Shown here: piece after piece, positions 29,502 through 38,027 of the stretch
How positions within the stretch are numbered: position 1 is the first letter of the stretch
Layout: every line of letters starts with the position of its first letter
NCBI GenBank assembly: GCA_902623305.1
Contig: CACNTB010000005.1
Coordinates: forward strand, 1-60,225
DNA: 60,225 bases
Reading direction: 5' to 3'
Source: an uncultured Pelagibacteraceae bacterium
GTDB lineage: Bacteria; Pseudomonadota; Alphaproteobacteria; Pelagibacterales; Pelagibacteraceae
The notes under the pieces: generated by a model
Databases searched by the model: none
What the model saw: the letters and a program-made list of their open reading frames with translations, nothing else
Told to the model about the DNA's origin: nothing
Program-made: the position numbers and the translations under genes

Positions 29502-29550
29502 GCGAATAATAATCATTATCAAAAAAAATTTGCGATTGATTATCATTCGC
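29502..29550 (+). promoter_or_regulatory. Two Fur-like operator palindromes
   Basis: Box 1, 29502-29520, matches 16 of 19 positions of the classical Fur consensus (GATAATGATAATCATTATC). Box 2, 29532-29550, on the opposite strand matches 14 of 19 and is itself a near-perfect palindrome (9-base arms, one mismatch). Both share the extended GCGAAT start. Their left edges are 30 bases apart, about three helical turns. A TTGCGA -35-like hexamer overlaps box 2, with TAATTT or TAATAA as a possible -10. They lie 46 bases before the 60-residue Cys-rich ORF and would place it under iron (or related metal) control. Confidence 0.6.
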
Positions 29551-29595
29551 TAATAATTTTATTGTGTTTATATTTAAAATTAATATTTTCTAAGT

Positions 29596-29778
29596 ATGGA
29601 AACTCAAAACTATAATTGTAAAAAGTGTGGATTAACTGTTTCGTCTATTTGCTCAAAATGTGATAAAGTAGTAGACGTAAAGGTTCTTGATAATGGTTGT
29701 ATTGTTCAACAAACTAAATGTGCAGATTGTGCAAATGTACCAGTTATTAAAGATGTCTGCTCTCAACAAAAAGCTTAA
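29596..29778 (+). CDS. Small cysteine-rich protein, probable zinc ribbon
   Basis: A 60-residue protein with eight cysteines: three CxxC pairs (8/11, 19/22, 42/45) plus Cys35 and Cys55. The first two pairs form a zinc-ribbon-like knuckle (NCKKCGL and CSKCDK). No signal peptide or membrane segment. It stands alone behind two Fur-like palindromes, so it may be a metal- or redox-responsive protein, metal store or chaperone. The function is not known to me. Coding status is supported by the Cys pattern, a proper ATG and its own upstream control region. Confidence 0.7.
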   Translation: METQNYNCKKCGLTVSSICSKCDKVVDVKVLDNGCIVQQTKCADCANVPVIKDVCSQQKA

Positions 29779-29784
29779 AAAATA

Positions 29785-30546
29785 TTAATTTATTTTTTGA
29801 TATTTGGTCATTTTGCCAATAATACCAAAGTATATTTTACTTGGTAGAAAGCTAAGTATTTTTAAAATAAGTGTTAATGATTTTGGAAAATGAATCTCAA
29901 AAACATTTTTATTAACCAATCCATCATAAATTTTATCTGCTGCATATTCAGGAGTTTTTAAAAAAGGCATTTTAAAATCATTTTTATCGGTCATTGGTGT
30001 CTTAATAAATCCAGGTGAAACTAAGCAAACACGTACATTGTACCTTTTAAAATCAAAATACAAACTTTCAGCTAAGTTATTTAACGCTGATTTAGATGGT
30101 CCATATCCAGTTGAGTTAGGTAATCCTCTATATCCTGCAATTGATGAAACTATAGTAATTATGCCATTTTTTTTATCTCGGAAGTATTGTTCGACTGCTT
30201 TAATACTATTTACGGTTCCAAAAAAATTTACTTTAAACACATCTTCCATTTGTTCGACATCTATATTTTTTTCTTTTATTGGATCCCATGTCCCAGTAGA
30301 AAAAAAACAAATATCAATGTTTTCAAATTTTTTCTTTATTTCATTAAATACTTCTATGCACTTTTCCTTATCTGTTACATCTAAAGGAAAACCTAAAATA
30401 TTTTCATAGGAATTAGCAAGTTCATCTAATAATTCAGTTCTTCTTGCAGATACAGCAACATTCCATCCTTTACTTGCAAACTTAATTGCTAAAGCTTTAC
30501 CAATTCCGGTACTACCGCCTGTAATCCAAATAGTTTTTTTACTCAT
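29785..30546 (-). CDS. Short-chain dehydrogenase/reductase
   Basis: Classical SDR of 253 residues. NAD(P)-binding TGGSTGIGKA is at residues ~9-18, the catalytic Ser is in IVSSIAG and the Tyr-x3-Lys is YGPSK. SPGFIKTPMT follows as usual. SDRs of this subgroup occur in the flavin oxidoreductase / DUF1365 / cyclopropane-synthase neighbourhood, so a role in acyl-lipid modification is a reasonable inference. It converges on the Cys-rich gene and is divergent from the TspO gene by only 8 bases. Confidence 0.9.
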   Translation of the reverse strand: MSKKTIWITGGSTGIGKALAIKFASKGWNVAVSARRTELLDELANSYENILGFPLDVTDKEKCIEVFNEIKKKFENIDICFFSTGTWDPIKEKNIDVEQMEDVFKVNFFGTVNSIKAVEQYFRDKKNGIITIVSSIAGYRGLPNSTGYGPSKSALNNLAESLYFDFKRYNVRVCLVSPGFIKTPMTDKNDFKMPFLKTPEYAADKIYDGLVNKNVFEIHFPKSLTLILKILSFLPSKIYFGIIGKMTKYQKIN

Positions 30547-30554
30547 TTTTTGTT

Positions 30555-31037
30555 ATGTATATATCTAACATGTTTAAAAATAAATTTTTAACATTTATAT
30601 TGTTTCTTGTTATCACATTCTCTGCTTCATTGATTGGCGGTTTAGCTACCATTACATTTAAAGAACCATGGTACTCATTACTAAATAAACCAACATTTAA
30701 TCCGCCTGATTGGATATTTGGACCTGTATGGACTTCTCTATACATAATGATGACTGTATCAATTTGGCTATATTGGCACACCAAAAACAGAGATATGAAT
30801 ACAGTTTATATTTATTTTATTCACTTAGTATTTAATACAACTTGGAGTATAGTTTTTTTTGTTTTCCACAATATGGTTTTGGCACTTTTAGTATTAATCG
30901 TACTAATAGCATTGATAATTAATCTTATTTTAAGGTTTAAAAGCGTCAAGATTTTGAGTTCGTACCTAATGATTCCATATTTACTTTGGTGTAGCTTTGC
31001 ACTAATTCTGAATACAAGCTTAATTTTATTAAATTAG
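30555..31037 (+). CDS. tspO: TspO/MBR family membrane protein
   Basis: Five-helix translocator protein (tryptophan-rich sensory protein), 160 residues. The family signature W-x2-L-x-KP-x-F-x-PP-x-W-x-FGPVW is present in residues ~37-57. TspO binds porphyrins and is linked to photo-oxidative or tetrapyrrole stress in alphaproteobacteria. A second in-frame ATG at 30570 may be the true start; neither has a clear Shine-Dalgarno. It ends 2 bases before the next flavin oxidoreductase gene. Confidence 0.9.
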   Translation: MYISNMFKNKFLTFILFLVITFSASLIGGLATITFKEPWYSLLNKPTFNPPDWIFGPVWTSLYIMMTVSIWLYWHTKNRDMNTVYIYFIHLVFNTTWSIVFFVFHNMVLALLVLIVLIALIINLILRFKSVKILSSYLMIPYLLWCSFALILNTSLILLN

Positions 31038-31039
31038 AT

Positions 31040-32143
31040 ATGGATGATGTTGTAGTAATTGGCGGAGGTATAATTGGGGTAGCAACAGCTTATTTTTTAT
31101 CTAAAGAAGGTAGAAAAGTAAAAGTTATTGAAAGAGATCCTACTTACAAAACAGCTTCATTCCCATTATCTCTAGGTGGTTTTAGAAGACAATTTTTCCA
31201 AAAAGAAAATATTTTGTTAGGAAAATTTGCAAGAGAATTTATTTTTCAAATACCAGAATTATTAAAGACAGAAAAAAATCCTAATCCTACAGCAAGTATG
31301 GTAACCAATGGTTATTTATTAATGTTTGGCCCCGAACATGCAGAAGAACAATATAGAGCATTAGAAAACCATAAAGAGTGCAACGCGGGAACAAAAAATA
31401 TTAAAGGCTCAGAATTATCAAAAGTTTTTCCATATGTTAACAATGAAGGAATTGAGACAGCGACTTATACAGATAATCAAAGTGAAGGATGGATTGATCC
31501 ATTTATGTTTCATAGTGCCTTAAAGAGCAAGGCAATAGAGCTTGGAGCTAAATTTATCAAAGGGGAAGTAAAAAGTATTTCTGAAATAAAAGCTAAAACT
31601 ATTGTTTCTGCTGCTGGTTGTTGGACAAAAGAATTGTTAGAGGATATTCCAGTAGTTCCCCAAAAACACACTGTTTTTAGAGTTAAATGTCCAACATATA
31701 TAAAAGAAATGCCATTAAGTGGAGACTTAACCACAGGTGTATATTGGAGACCAGAGGGTGGAGAATATTTGGCAGGTTCACCTATTTCTGTATTTGATGC
31801 AGAAGATTTAGAACCAGCTTGGAATGATTTTGAGGAATTAGTTTGGCCTGCTCTTGCTAAGAGAATACCTGCCTTTGAGGAATTAAAGTTAACTGGTGGA
31901 TGGGCAGGTTATTATGATTGTAATAGATTAGATAATAATGCAGTAGTTGGTAAACATCCAAAATTTGAAAATGTTTACATGGCATCTGGCTTTACTGGCA
32001 GAGGGTTAATGCAAGCACCAGGTATTGGAAGAGCTTTAACAGAACTAATTACAACAGGATCATATCAAACAATAGATATAAGTGATTTTGCCGTTGAGAG
32101 AGTTTTAGGTAAAGCAGCTAGACCAGAGCCTTACGTATTATAA
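31040..32143 (+). CDS. FAD-dependent oxidoreductase (DAO family)
   Basis: A 367-residue D-amino-acid-oxidase-type flavoprotein. It opens with the dinucleotide fold VVVIGGGIIGVATAYFLS and ends with the FAD-contact sequence YMASGFTGRGLMQAPGIGRAL. AGCWTKELL and GGWAGYYDCN are typical of the sarcosine-oxidase / glycine-oxidase / FOXRED1-like branch. It may oxidise an N-methylated or secondary amino acid; the substrate is not visible. Last gene of the plus-strand pair with tspO. Confidence 0.82.
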   Translation: MDDVVVIGGGIIGVATAYFLSKEGRKVKVIERDPTYKTASFPLSLGGFRRQFFQKENILLGKFAREFIFQIPELLKTEKNPNPTASMVTNGYLLMFGPEHAEEQYRALENHKECNAGTKNIKGSELSKVFPYVNNEGIETATYTDNQSEGWIDPFMFHSALKSKAIELGAKFIKGEVKSISEIKAKTIVSAAGCWTKELLEDIPVVPQKHTVFRVKCPTYIKEMPLSGDLTTGVYWRPEGGEYLAGSPISVFDAEDLEPAWNDFEELVWPALAKRIPAFEELKLTGGWAGYYDCNRLDNNAVVGKHPKFENVYMASGFTGRGLMQAPGIGRALTELITTGSYQTIDISDFAVERVLGKAARPEPYVL

Positions 32144-32145
32144 TT

Positions 32146-33594
32146 TTAAGTTCCACAAAAAGTTTGATATTTTTTACTACTAGACGGAGCAGGAATTTTA
32201 TATTCCTCAATATTATTCTGATTATCATAAGGATTTTTTAAAATAGATAATAACTTTTTCATTTTATCTAAATTTCCTTTATCTGCTTCAGATAATGCTT
32301 CCTCTACTTTATGATTTCTAGGAATAACTTTCGGATTATTTTCTGCCATTAGTTTAGATTGTTTTTCTTTTGTTGAATTATTTAATTTTGATCTTTTATT
32401 CCATTCATTTTTCCAATTAATAAAATCTTTTTTTTTATAAACTTCATCAGAATTGATACCCATTAAATTACAAAAAGTATTTGTATAATCTGCTTTATTT
32501 TTTTTCATCCAATCTAATAAATCACTAATTAATTTCTTATCATCTTTATCTTTACCGAATAGACCAAGCTTATCTCTCATCATATTTAGCCATTTATCTT
32601 CATAAATATTTTGGAAATTATCTATTAAATCATTAGCTAATTTAATTGCATAATCCTCACTTTTATCAATTAAAGGAATTATACATTCAGCAAATCTCGC
32701 TAAATTCCATTTGGTTATTGGTGGTTGATTAGAAAAAGCATATCTTCCAAATTTATCAATTGAGCTAAATACAGTTTTTGGGTCATAATGATCCATGAAG
32801 GCACAAGGTCCGTAGTCAATAGTTTCGCCAGATACTGACATATTATCAGTATTCATTACACCATGAATAAATCCAACCCTCATCCATTCTACTACTAGAC
32901 TGCATTGTCTCTCCATTACTAAATTTAATAAATCATAAGCTTTAAACTTAGATGAGTTTAATTGAGGGTAATGTCTGTTAATTGCATAGTCTACTAATGT
33001 ATTTAAATTTTCAATATTTTGAGTTGCTGCAATATATTGAAATGTGCCCACTCTAATATGGCTAGATGCAACTCTAGTTAAAATAGCACCTTCTAAAAGA
33101 TTTTCTCTTACAACTTTTTCTCCAGTTTTAACTACAGCAAGACTTCTTGTTGTTGGAATTTTTAATGCATGCATAGACTCGCTAATTAAATACTCTCTTA
33201 GCATTGGTCCTAAAGCTGCACGCCCATCACCTCCTCTAGAAAAAGATGTTCTTCCAGAGCCTTTAAATTGAATATCAAAACGATTTTTTTTATTGTCCAA
33301 ATGTTCACCTAACAAAACTGCTCTGCCATCTCCCAACATAGTAAAGTGACCAAATTGATGACCTGCATATGCTTGTGCTAAAGTTATAGTATCTTTTGGT
33401 AAAACATTTCCAGAAAAAATATTTGATAACTCCTCATTATTTAAGCGAGAAAAATCTAAATTCAAATTTTTAGCAAGTTGATGATTAAATATTATTATTT
33501 CTGGGTTATGAACAGGTGTAGGTTTTATTAATTCTCTAAATGAATTAGAAAGTTTTGAATAAGTGTTATCAAATTTCCAGTTAACTTTATTCAT
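32146..33594 (-). CDS. selO: Protein adenylyltransferase SelO
   Basis: Pseudokinase-fold enzyme that transfers AMP to Ser/Thr/Tyr of target proteins (UPF0061/YdiU), linked to oxidative-stress responses. Seen: YAGHQFGHFTMLGDGRAVLLGE (key residues), KGSGRTSFSRGGDGRA, and the active-site MNTDNMSVSGETIDYGP with Asp250, Asn251 and Asp260. Cys264 (YGPC) and Cys480 in the C-terminal CGT correspond in position to the disulphide pair described in E. coli SelO. Length 482 is normal. Its ATG directly abuts the terminator of the upstream formate dehydrogenase gene. Confidence 0.95.
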   Translation of the reverse strand: MNKVNWKFDNTYSKLSNSFRELIKPTPVHNPEIIIFNHQLAKNLNLDFSRLNNEELSNIFSGNVLPKDTITLAQAYAGHQFGHFTMLGDGRAVLLGEHLDNKKNRFDIQFKGSGRTSFSRGGDGRAALGPMLREYLISESMHALKIPTTRSLAVVKTGEKVVRENLLEGAILTRVASSHIRVGTFQYIAATQNIENLNTLVDYAINRHYPQLNSSKFKAYDLLNLVMERQCSLVVEWMRVGFIHGVMNTDNMSVSGETIDYGPCAFMDHYDPKTVFSSIDKFGRYAFSNQPPITKWNLARFAECIIPLIDKSEDYAIKLANDLIDNFQNIYEDKWLNMMRDKLGLFGKDKDDKKLISDLLDWMKKNKADYTNTFCNLMGINSDEVYKKKDFINWKNEWNKRSKLNNSTKEKQSKLMAENNPKVIPRNHKVEEALSEADKGNLDKMKKLLSILKNPYDNQNNIEEYKIPAPSSSKKYQTFCGT

Positions 33595-33635
33595 AAAAAA
33601 AGCGATTTATATGAATATAAACCGCTTTTTTTTTT
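33595..33635 (-). terminator. Terminator between fdh and selO
   Basis: Hairpin with a 10-bp stem (one mismatch) and 4-base loop, flanked by A and T runs on both sides, so it could work in either direction. Read on the minus strand it ends the formate dehydrogenase transcript, and its T7 tract is immediately followed by the selO ATG. selO is therefore probably expressed by read-through, or from a promoter inside the hairpin region. Confidence 0.82.
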
Positions 33636-33644
33636 AAATTAAAT

Positions 33645-34844
33645 TTATTTTTTCTTATATTTTGCAGCTTCCTCTGAGCCGCTTGTAGCAGATCCTTTAC
33701 TGTAAGAGTGAGCACCCATACCAGCTAATTGTCCATTTTGAACAATTAGGTATTGATTTCTTATCTCTCTACCTTCAAAGAAGCATTCTAAAATTTCTCT
33801 TACACCATCAGCATATCTTGCTTGAGCTGATAAAGAGGTTCCAGATGTATGAGGCGTCATACCATGATGAGGCATGCTTCTCCATATATGATCGTTTGGT
33901 GCGGGTTGTGGGAACCACACATCACCAGCATAACCACTTAATTGACCACTTTCCAGAGCTTTGGCAATTGCTTCTCTATTACAAATTTTACCTCTAGCAG
34001 TGTTAACTATGTAAGCTCCTTTTTTCATTTTACTAATCATTGCTTCGTCAAATAGATTTTCTGTTTCAGGGTGAAGTGGACAGTTGATAGTTACCACATC
34101 ACAAACTTTTACCATTGACTCAACAGACTCATGAAAAGTAAGATTTAATTCTTTCTCAACACTTTCAGGAAGTCTATGTCTATCAAAATAATGCAAATGA
34201 ACATCGAATGGTTTCATTTTTCTTAATGCATCCAAACCAATTCTACCAGCTGCAACTGTTCCAATATGCATACCTTCAACATCATATGATCTTTGAACTG
34301 CATCTGCAATATTCCATCCACCTTCGTTAACAATTCTATGTTGATTGTGATAATCTCTTACCATAGACACAATCATCATAACAATATGTTCAGCAACAGA
34401 TCTCGAGTTACAGAATGTAACCTCTACAACATCAATTTTGTGATCCATTGCAGCTTGCAAATCAACGTGGTCCGAACCTATACCTGCAGTAATTGCCATT
34501 TTAAGATTTTTTGCTTTTTCTATTTTTTCTTTTGTTAAATAGTATGGAAAAAACGGTTGAGAGATCACTATGTCTGCATCAACAATATGTTTGTCTGCTT
34601 CACATCCATCACCATCTTTACTATTTGTTACAATTAATTCATGTCCGTTACTCTCTAAAAATTTTCTCAGACCCAATTCACCAGAAACACAACCAAGTAA
34701 TTCTCCAGGCGTGAAATCCCGTCCCTTTGGAGATGGCAGTGTCATTCCATCTGGATACTTCTCTAGTTTTGGAAGATCCGATAGTGGATATGTTTCAGGC
34801 ATACCACCTTTAGGATCATCATATAATACACATAGTATTTTCAT
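33645..34844 (-). CDS. fdh: NAD-dependent formate dehydrogenase
   Basis: Metal-free D-2-hydroxyacid-dehydrogenase-type enzyme that oxidises formate to CO2 with NAD+. It closely follows the well-known Pseudomonas sp. 101 enzyme: same length (399), NAD-binding GTVAAGRIGLDALR, FDRHRLPESVEKELNL, NCPLHPETE, VNTARGK, GYAGDVWFPQPAPNDHIWR, catalytic His in MTPHTSGTSL, and C-terminal GAHSYSKGSATSGSEEAAK. In this organism it would burn C1 units, for example formate from folate pathways linked to the glycine cleavage system. Single gene with its own terminator. Confidence 0.97.
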   Translation of the reverse strand: MKILCVLYDDPKGGMPETYPLSDLPKLEKYPDGMTLPSPKGRDFTPGELLGCVSGELGLRKFLESNGHELIVTNSKDGDGCEADKHIVDADIVISQPFFPYYLTKEKIEKAKNLKMAITAGIGSDHVDLQAAMDHKIDVVEVTFCNSRSVAEHIVMMIVSMVRDYHNQHRIVNEGGWNIADAVQRSYDVEGMHIGTVAAGRIGLDALRKMKPFDVHLHYFDRHRLPESVEKELNLTFHESVESMVKVCDVVTINCPLHPETENLFDEAMISKMKKGAYIVNTARGKICNREAIAKALESGQLSGYAGDVWFPQPAPNDHIWRSMPHHGMTPHTSGTSLSAQARYADGVREILECFFEGREIRNQYLIVQNGQLAGMGAHSYSKGSATSGSEEAAKYKKK

Positions 34845-34923
34845 TAATACTCCTTTAATTGAACTATTTTAATAAAATCAGAGATATCTAACACACTAAT
34901 TGAGTTGCTAGCAAATAAATAAT

Positions 34924-35382
34924 TTAACTTGGATATTTTTTCTTCAGGATTAGACGATTTAAAATTATTGCAAAAATTATAATTATTATTGATCCTGAGA
35001 TGACTGGACTTAGTAAGTATTCAATAGAAACGCCGCCAATAATAACAATTATTGGATTTCCTCCTGCTGGAGGATGGGTAACATTAAATAGTATCATTAA
35101 ACCAACCCCAAAACCAACAGCCAGTGGAATTATGATAAATAAAGGTAGTGGAATAAAGTGTAAGAAAAACATACCAACAATAGCAGTTAAAAGATGCCCA
35201 AAAAAAACATTTTTAGGTTGAGCAAACGGACTTTCTGGATAACCAAAAAGTAATACCATTGACGAACCAAATGAAGCTATTAGAAATATACCTAAATCTG
35301 TTTTGTAAGTTAGTAAAGTTAAAATACCGATGGTAATTATTGAGAATACTCCACCAAAGATTGATTGTTTTAAATTTCCCAT
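34924..35382 (-). CDS. HPP family membrane protein
   Basis: A 152-residue membrane protein with four to five hydrophobic segments and the name-giving motif THPPAGGNP in the second half. Other HPP-family conserved sequence includes IASFGSSMVLLFGYPESPFAQPKN. Members in plants and cyanobacteria have been linked to nitrite transport, but no substrate can be assigned here. It follows the NifU-like gene with a single-base gap, so the two are probably co-transcribed. Confidence 0.88.
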   Translation of the reverse strand: MGNLKQSIFGGVFSIITIGILTLLTYKTDLGIFLIASFGSSMVLLFGYPESPFAQPKNVFFGHLLTAIVGMFFLHFIPLPLFIIIPLAVGFGVGLMILFNVTHPPAGGNPIIVIIGGVSIEYLLSPVISGSIIIIIFAIILNRLILKKKYPS

Positions 35383-35383
35383 A

Positions 35384-35785
35384 TTAAATTTTTGATACTA
35401 TTTTTCTTAACGCATTAAAAGGTAAAAGAATACATTCTTTTCTCGCTGCGTTTTTTGGACTTAATAATTTAGCTAGAAATCTCCATTCTTTATCTAAATT
35501 ATTCTTATTCTCGCTAAAATAAGCGCCTGCATATTCACACAAATCTCTAATTTTTATAGTTTTAAAGTTTATCAATTTATTAGATAAAATACTCGCCGTT
35601 GCCTGACAATAAATGCACGATTTACCCTGATATCCAAAATCAGTAATTTTTTGATTATTTATTACCAACTTAATGTGTATCTCATCACCACATAATGGAT
35701 TTTTAGATTTAGAATAATGAGTATACTTTTTAATATCTTTAAAATTCTTAGTATTTGATGCAATTTTTAATATTTCTAAATTCAT
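35384..35785 (-). CDS. NifU/IscU-like iron-sulfur scaffold protein
   Basis: A 133-residue protein with the cluster-scaffold cysteines: NPLCGDE (Cys ~32), KSCIYCQATAS (two Cys) and ARKECILLPFNAL (Cys ~118). These match the SUF-type scaffold family (IscU fold). It is not next to suf or isc genes; instead it is divergent from moeA across 35 bases and upstream of an HPP membrane protein. It could serve as an alternative scaffold or carrier. The family call is good; the client proteins are unknown. Confidence 0.85.
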   Translation of the reverse strand: MNLEILKIASNTKNFKDIKKYTHYSKSKNPLCGDEIHIKLVINNQKITDFGYQGKSCIYCQATASILSNKLINFKTIKIRDLCEYAGAYFSENKNNLDKEWRFLAKLLSPKNAARKECILLPFNALRKIVSKI

Positions 35786-35820
35786 AAAAATTTTCTATGT
35801 TAAATATATTATATTTATAA

Positions 35821-37071
35821 ATGAAATCATATAACGAAGCACTTAAAATTTTAAAAAAATCACAAATAAAAATTTCTAACGAAAAAATTAAAAGCATGAG
35901 TAGTTTAAATAGGATCTGTTCTTCAAATATTTATGCAAAAAATAATTATCCTTCTGAAAATAATTCTTCACTAGATGGTTATGCTGTTAAATTAAATCAC
36001 AATAAAGATATTTCACACAAAAACTATAAAAAATTTAAAATTGTAGGATCTATTTCAGCTGGATCAAAACCATATAGAAAAATTTTAAAAAAAAACGAGG
36101 CTGTAGAAATTATGACTGGAGGCATTATGCCAAATGGTAGTAATTCAATAATACCTACTGAAGACTGCACCTTACTTAAAGACAAAAAAAATAGATATAT
36201 TTTAATTAAAAAAGCCTATAAAAAATTTGAGAATGTGAGATTGAAAGGATCTGATTACAAATTTCAAGATCTTGTTATCAAGAAAAATACTTTAATAAAC
36301 TCTAATCATATTAAGGCTTTAAAAGCACTTGGTATTGAAAAGATTAACGTAAAAAAAAAAATAAATGTTGTTTTTTTTTCCTCTGGCAATGAAATTTCTG
36401 AAAAAAACTATATTGATAAGTGGAAAATAAGAAATTCAAATTATTATTATTTGAAAAGCTTAAATAATAGTTTTTTATTTGATTTTAAAAATTTAGGAAT
36501 TTTAAGAGATAATGATGAAGATAAATTTTATAAAAAATTATTAAAAATATTTATGTCTAAAACTGATATTATAATTACCTCAGGAGCAGTTTCAAAAGGT
36601 AAGTTTGATTTTATTCCAAAAGTAATAAATAAATTAAAATTATCCTATTCATTTAAAAATGTTTCAATAAGACCAGGAAAACCAATATTGTTTGCAAAAT
36701 TTAAAGGTAAATCAAAAGTAATATTTGGTTTACCTGGAAATCCAATCTCCACCGCAGCATGTTTTAGATTTTTTGTTTTTCCCTATATACAGAACATTCT
36801 AGGTTTAAATCCTGAAAGGTCGATTAAAGCTAAATTAAAAAATAATTTTATAAAAAAAAAGAATTTCACAAGATTTGTAAAGAGCCAATTAAGCACAACT
36901 AAAAATGGAAAATTAGAAGTTGAAATTTTAGATGGACAGGAATCTTTTAGGATTAAATCTTTTGTAAATTCAAATATTTGGGTTTTGTTGCCAGCAGGTA
37001 AATCTAAATTTAAAAAAGGGGAGATTGTAGATTGTTTTTTCACCAACCACCACAACCAAACTTTAATTTAG
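35821..37071 (+). CDS. moeA: Molybdopterin molybdenumtransferase
   Basis: Inserts molybdate into adenylylated molybdopterin. Conserved segments are NSSLDGYAV (usually NSAMDGYA), VEIMTGGIMPNGSNSII, the MoCF-domain TSGAVSKGKFDFIP and GLPGNPIS. 416 residues, normal. It is extremely rich in Lys/Asn/Ile from A+T bias. No other molybdopterin biosynthesis gene or molybdoenzyme is in the window; the formate dehydrogenase here is the Mo-independent type. A MOSC-domain protein occurs 6 kb downstream. Confidence 0.92.
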   Translation: MKSYNEALKILKKSQIKISNEKIKSMSSLNRICSSNIYAKNNYPSENNSSLDGYAVKLNHNKDISHKNYKKFKIVGSISAGSKPYRKILKKNEAVEIMTGGIMPNGSNSIIPTEDCTLLKDKKNRYILIKKAYKKFENVRLKGSDYKFQDLVIKKNTLINSNHIKALKALGIEKINVKKKINVVFFSSGNEISEKNYIDKWKIRNSNYYYLKSLNNSFLFDFKNLGILRDNDEDKFYKKLLKIFMSKTDIIITSGAVSKGKFDFIPKVINKLKLSYSFKNVSIRPGKPILFAKFKGKSKVIFGLPGNPISTAACFRFFVFPYIQNILGLNPERSIKAKLKNNFIKKKNFTRFVKSQLSTTKNGKLEVEILDGQESFRIKSFVNSNIWVLLPAGKSKFKKGEIVDCFFTNHHNQTLI

Positions 37072-37120
37072 AAACGTATTTTTGTTGTAGAAAAATCTTT
37101 TTAGAATTAGATTTCTGAAT

Positions 37121-38026
37121 ATGCTAGAGCTAAGAAATCCGAGAATAGCCATTCCAGTCGTACTTTTTGCTGGCCTGTTATGGTCTTTTGGCCCATTAGT
37201 AGTTCGATATATGGATAATCCTCAATTTGTGCCTTGGCAGTATGTTTTTGGAAGGGGTTTAACGATTTTCATATTATTAAATCTTTATTTATTTTTCGAG
37301 GAAGGAAAAAATTTTTACAAAAACTATTATAAAGTAGGTTTATCTGGAGTAATCGGAGGATCTGGATTGGGAATTGCTATGATTACGTTTATTTATTCAA
37401 TTACAAATACTAGTGCTGCAATTACTTTGCTTTGTTTAGCTGCAATGCCTTTTTTTACAGCATTATTGGCATTTTTATTTTTAAGAGAAAAAATTTCTCT
37501 TAATGTTTGGATATCAATAATAATTGCAACAGTTGGCATCATTATTATGGCACTTGGAAACACTGGTGAAAAATCATTAATTGGTTTCGTGTTCGGTTTA
37601 ACTTCTTCAATTGGTTTCTCAGTTTTTTCTGTAACTCTTAGATGGAGAAAGGAGACGCCAAAATTCACAACCGTCGCTTTTGCGGGTTTCTTTTGTTTAG
37701 TGTTTGCAACAATTATGATTTTATCAAACAACTTAGTTTTTTTTTCATCTAGCTATAATGGAGCTTTATTTTCTTTGCATGGGACACTAGTTTGTTTTGG
37801 TTTAATTTTATATTCAATTGGATCTAAAGCGATACCAGCAGCAGAATTGACTTTATTATCTTTAACTGAAGTTGTAGGTGGAATTTTCTGGGTATGGTTA
37901 CCATTATTTGGCATTAATGAAGTTCCATCCACAAATACTATAATCGGTGGTTTTTTTCTTTTTGTATCTATATTTTATTACAGTTTAATAATGAGATGGA
38001 ACAAAAGATATATAGCATTAAATTAA
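37121..38026 (+). CDS. EamA/DMT family permease
   Basis: Ten-helix drug/metabolite transporter, 301 residues, two EamA domains (helices ~10-140 and ~150-290), with AAELTLLSLTEVVGGIFWVWL in the last third. It is the first gene of a tight run: creatinase begins 2 bases after its stop. That coupling suggests it carries a guanidino compound, glycine or a related product, but direction and substrate cannot be read from sequence. Confidence 0.85.
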   Translation: MLELRNPRIAIPVVLFAGLLWSFGPLVVRYMDNPQFVPWQYVFGRGLTIFILLNLYLFFEEGKNFYKNYYKVGLSGVIGGSGLGIAMITFIYSITNTSAAITLLCLAAMPFFTALLAFLFLREKISLNVWISIIIATVGIIIMALGNTGEKSLIGFVFGLTSSIGFSVFSVTLRWRKETPKFTTVAFAGFFCLVFATIMILSNNLVFFSSSYNGALFSLHGTLVCFGLILYSIGSKAIPAAELTLLSLTEVVGGIFWVWLPLFGINEVPSTNTIIGGFFLFVSIFYYSLIMRWNKRYIALN

Positions 38027-38027
38027 A

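Noticed and set aside
34293..34872. Several plus-strand frames opposite formate dehydrogenase
   Set aside because: Low-complexity, His/Cys/Ser-rich translations of the antisense strand of a highly conserved gene.
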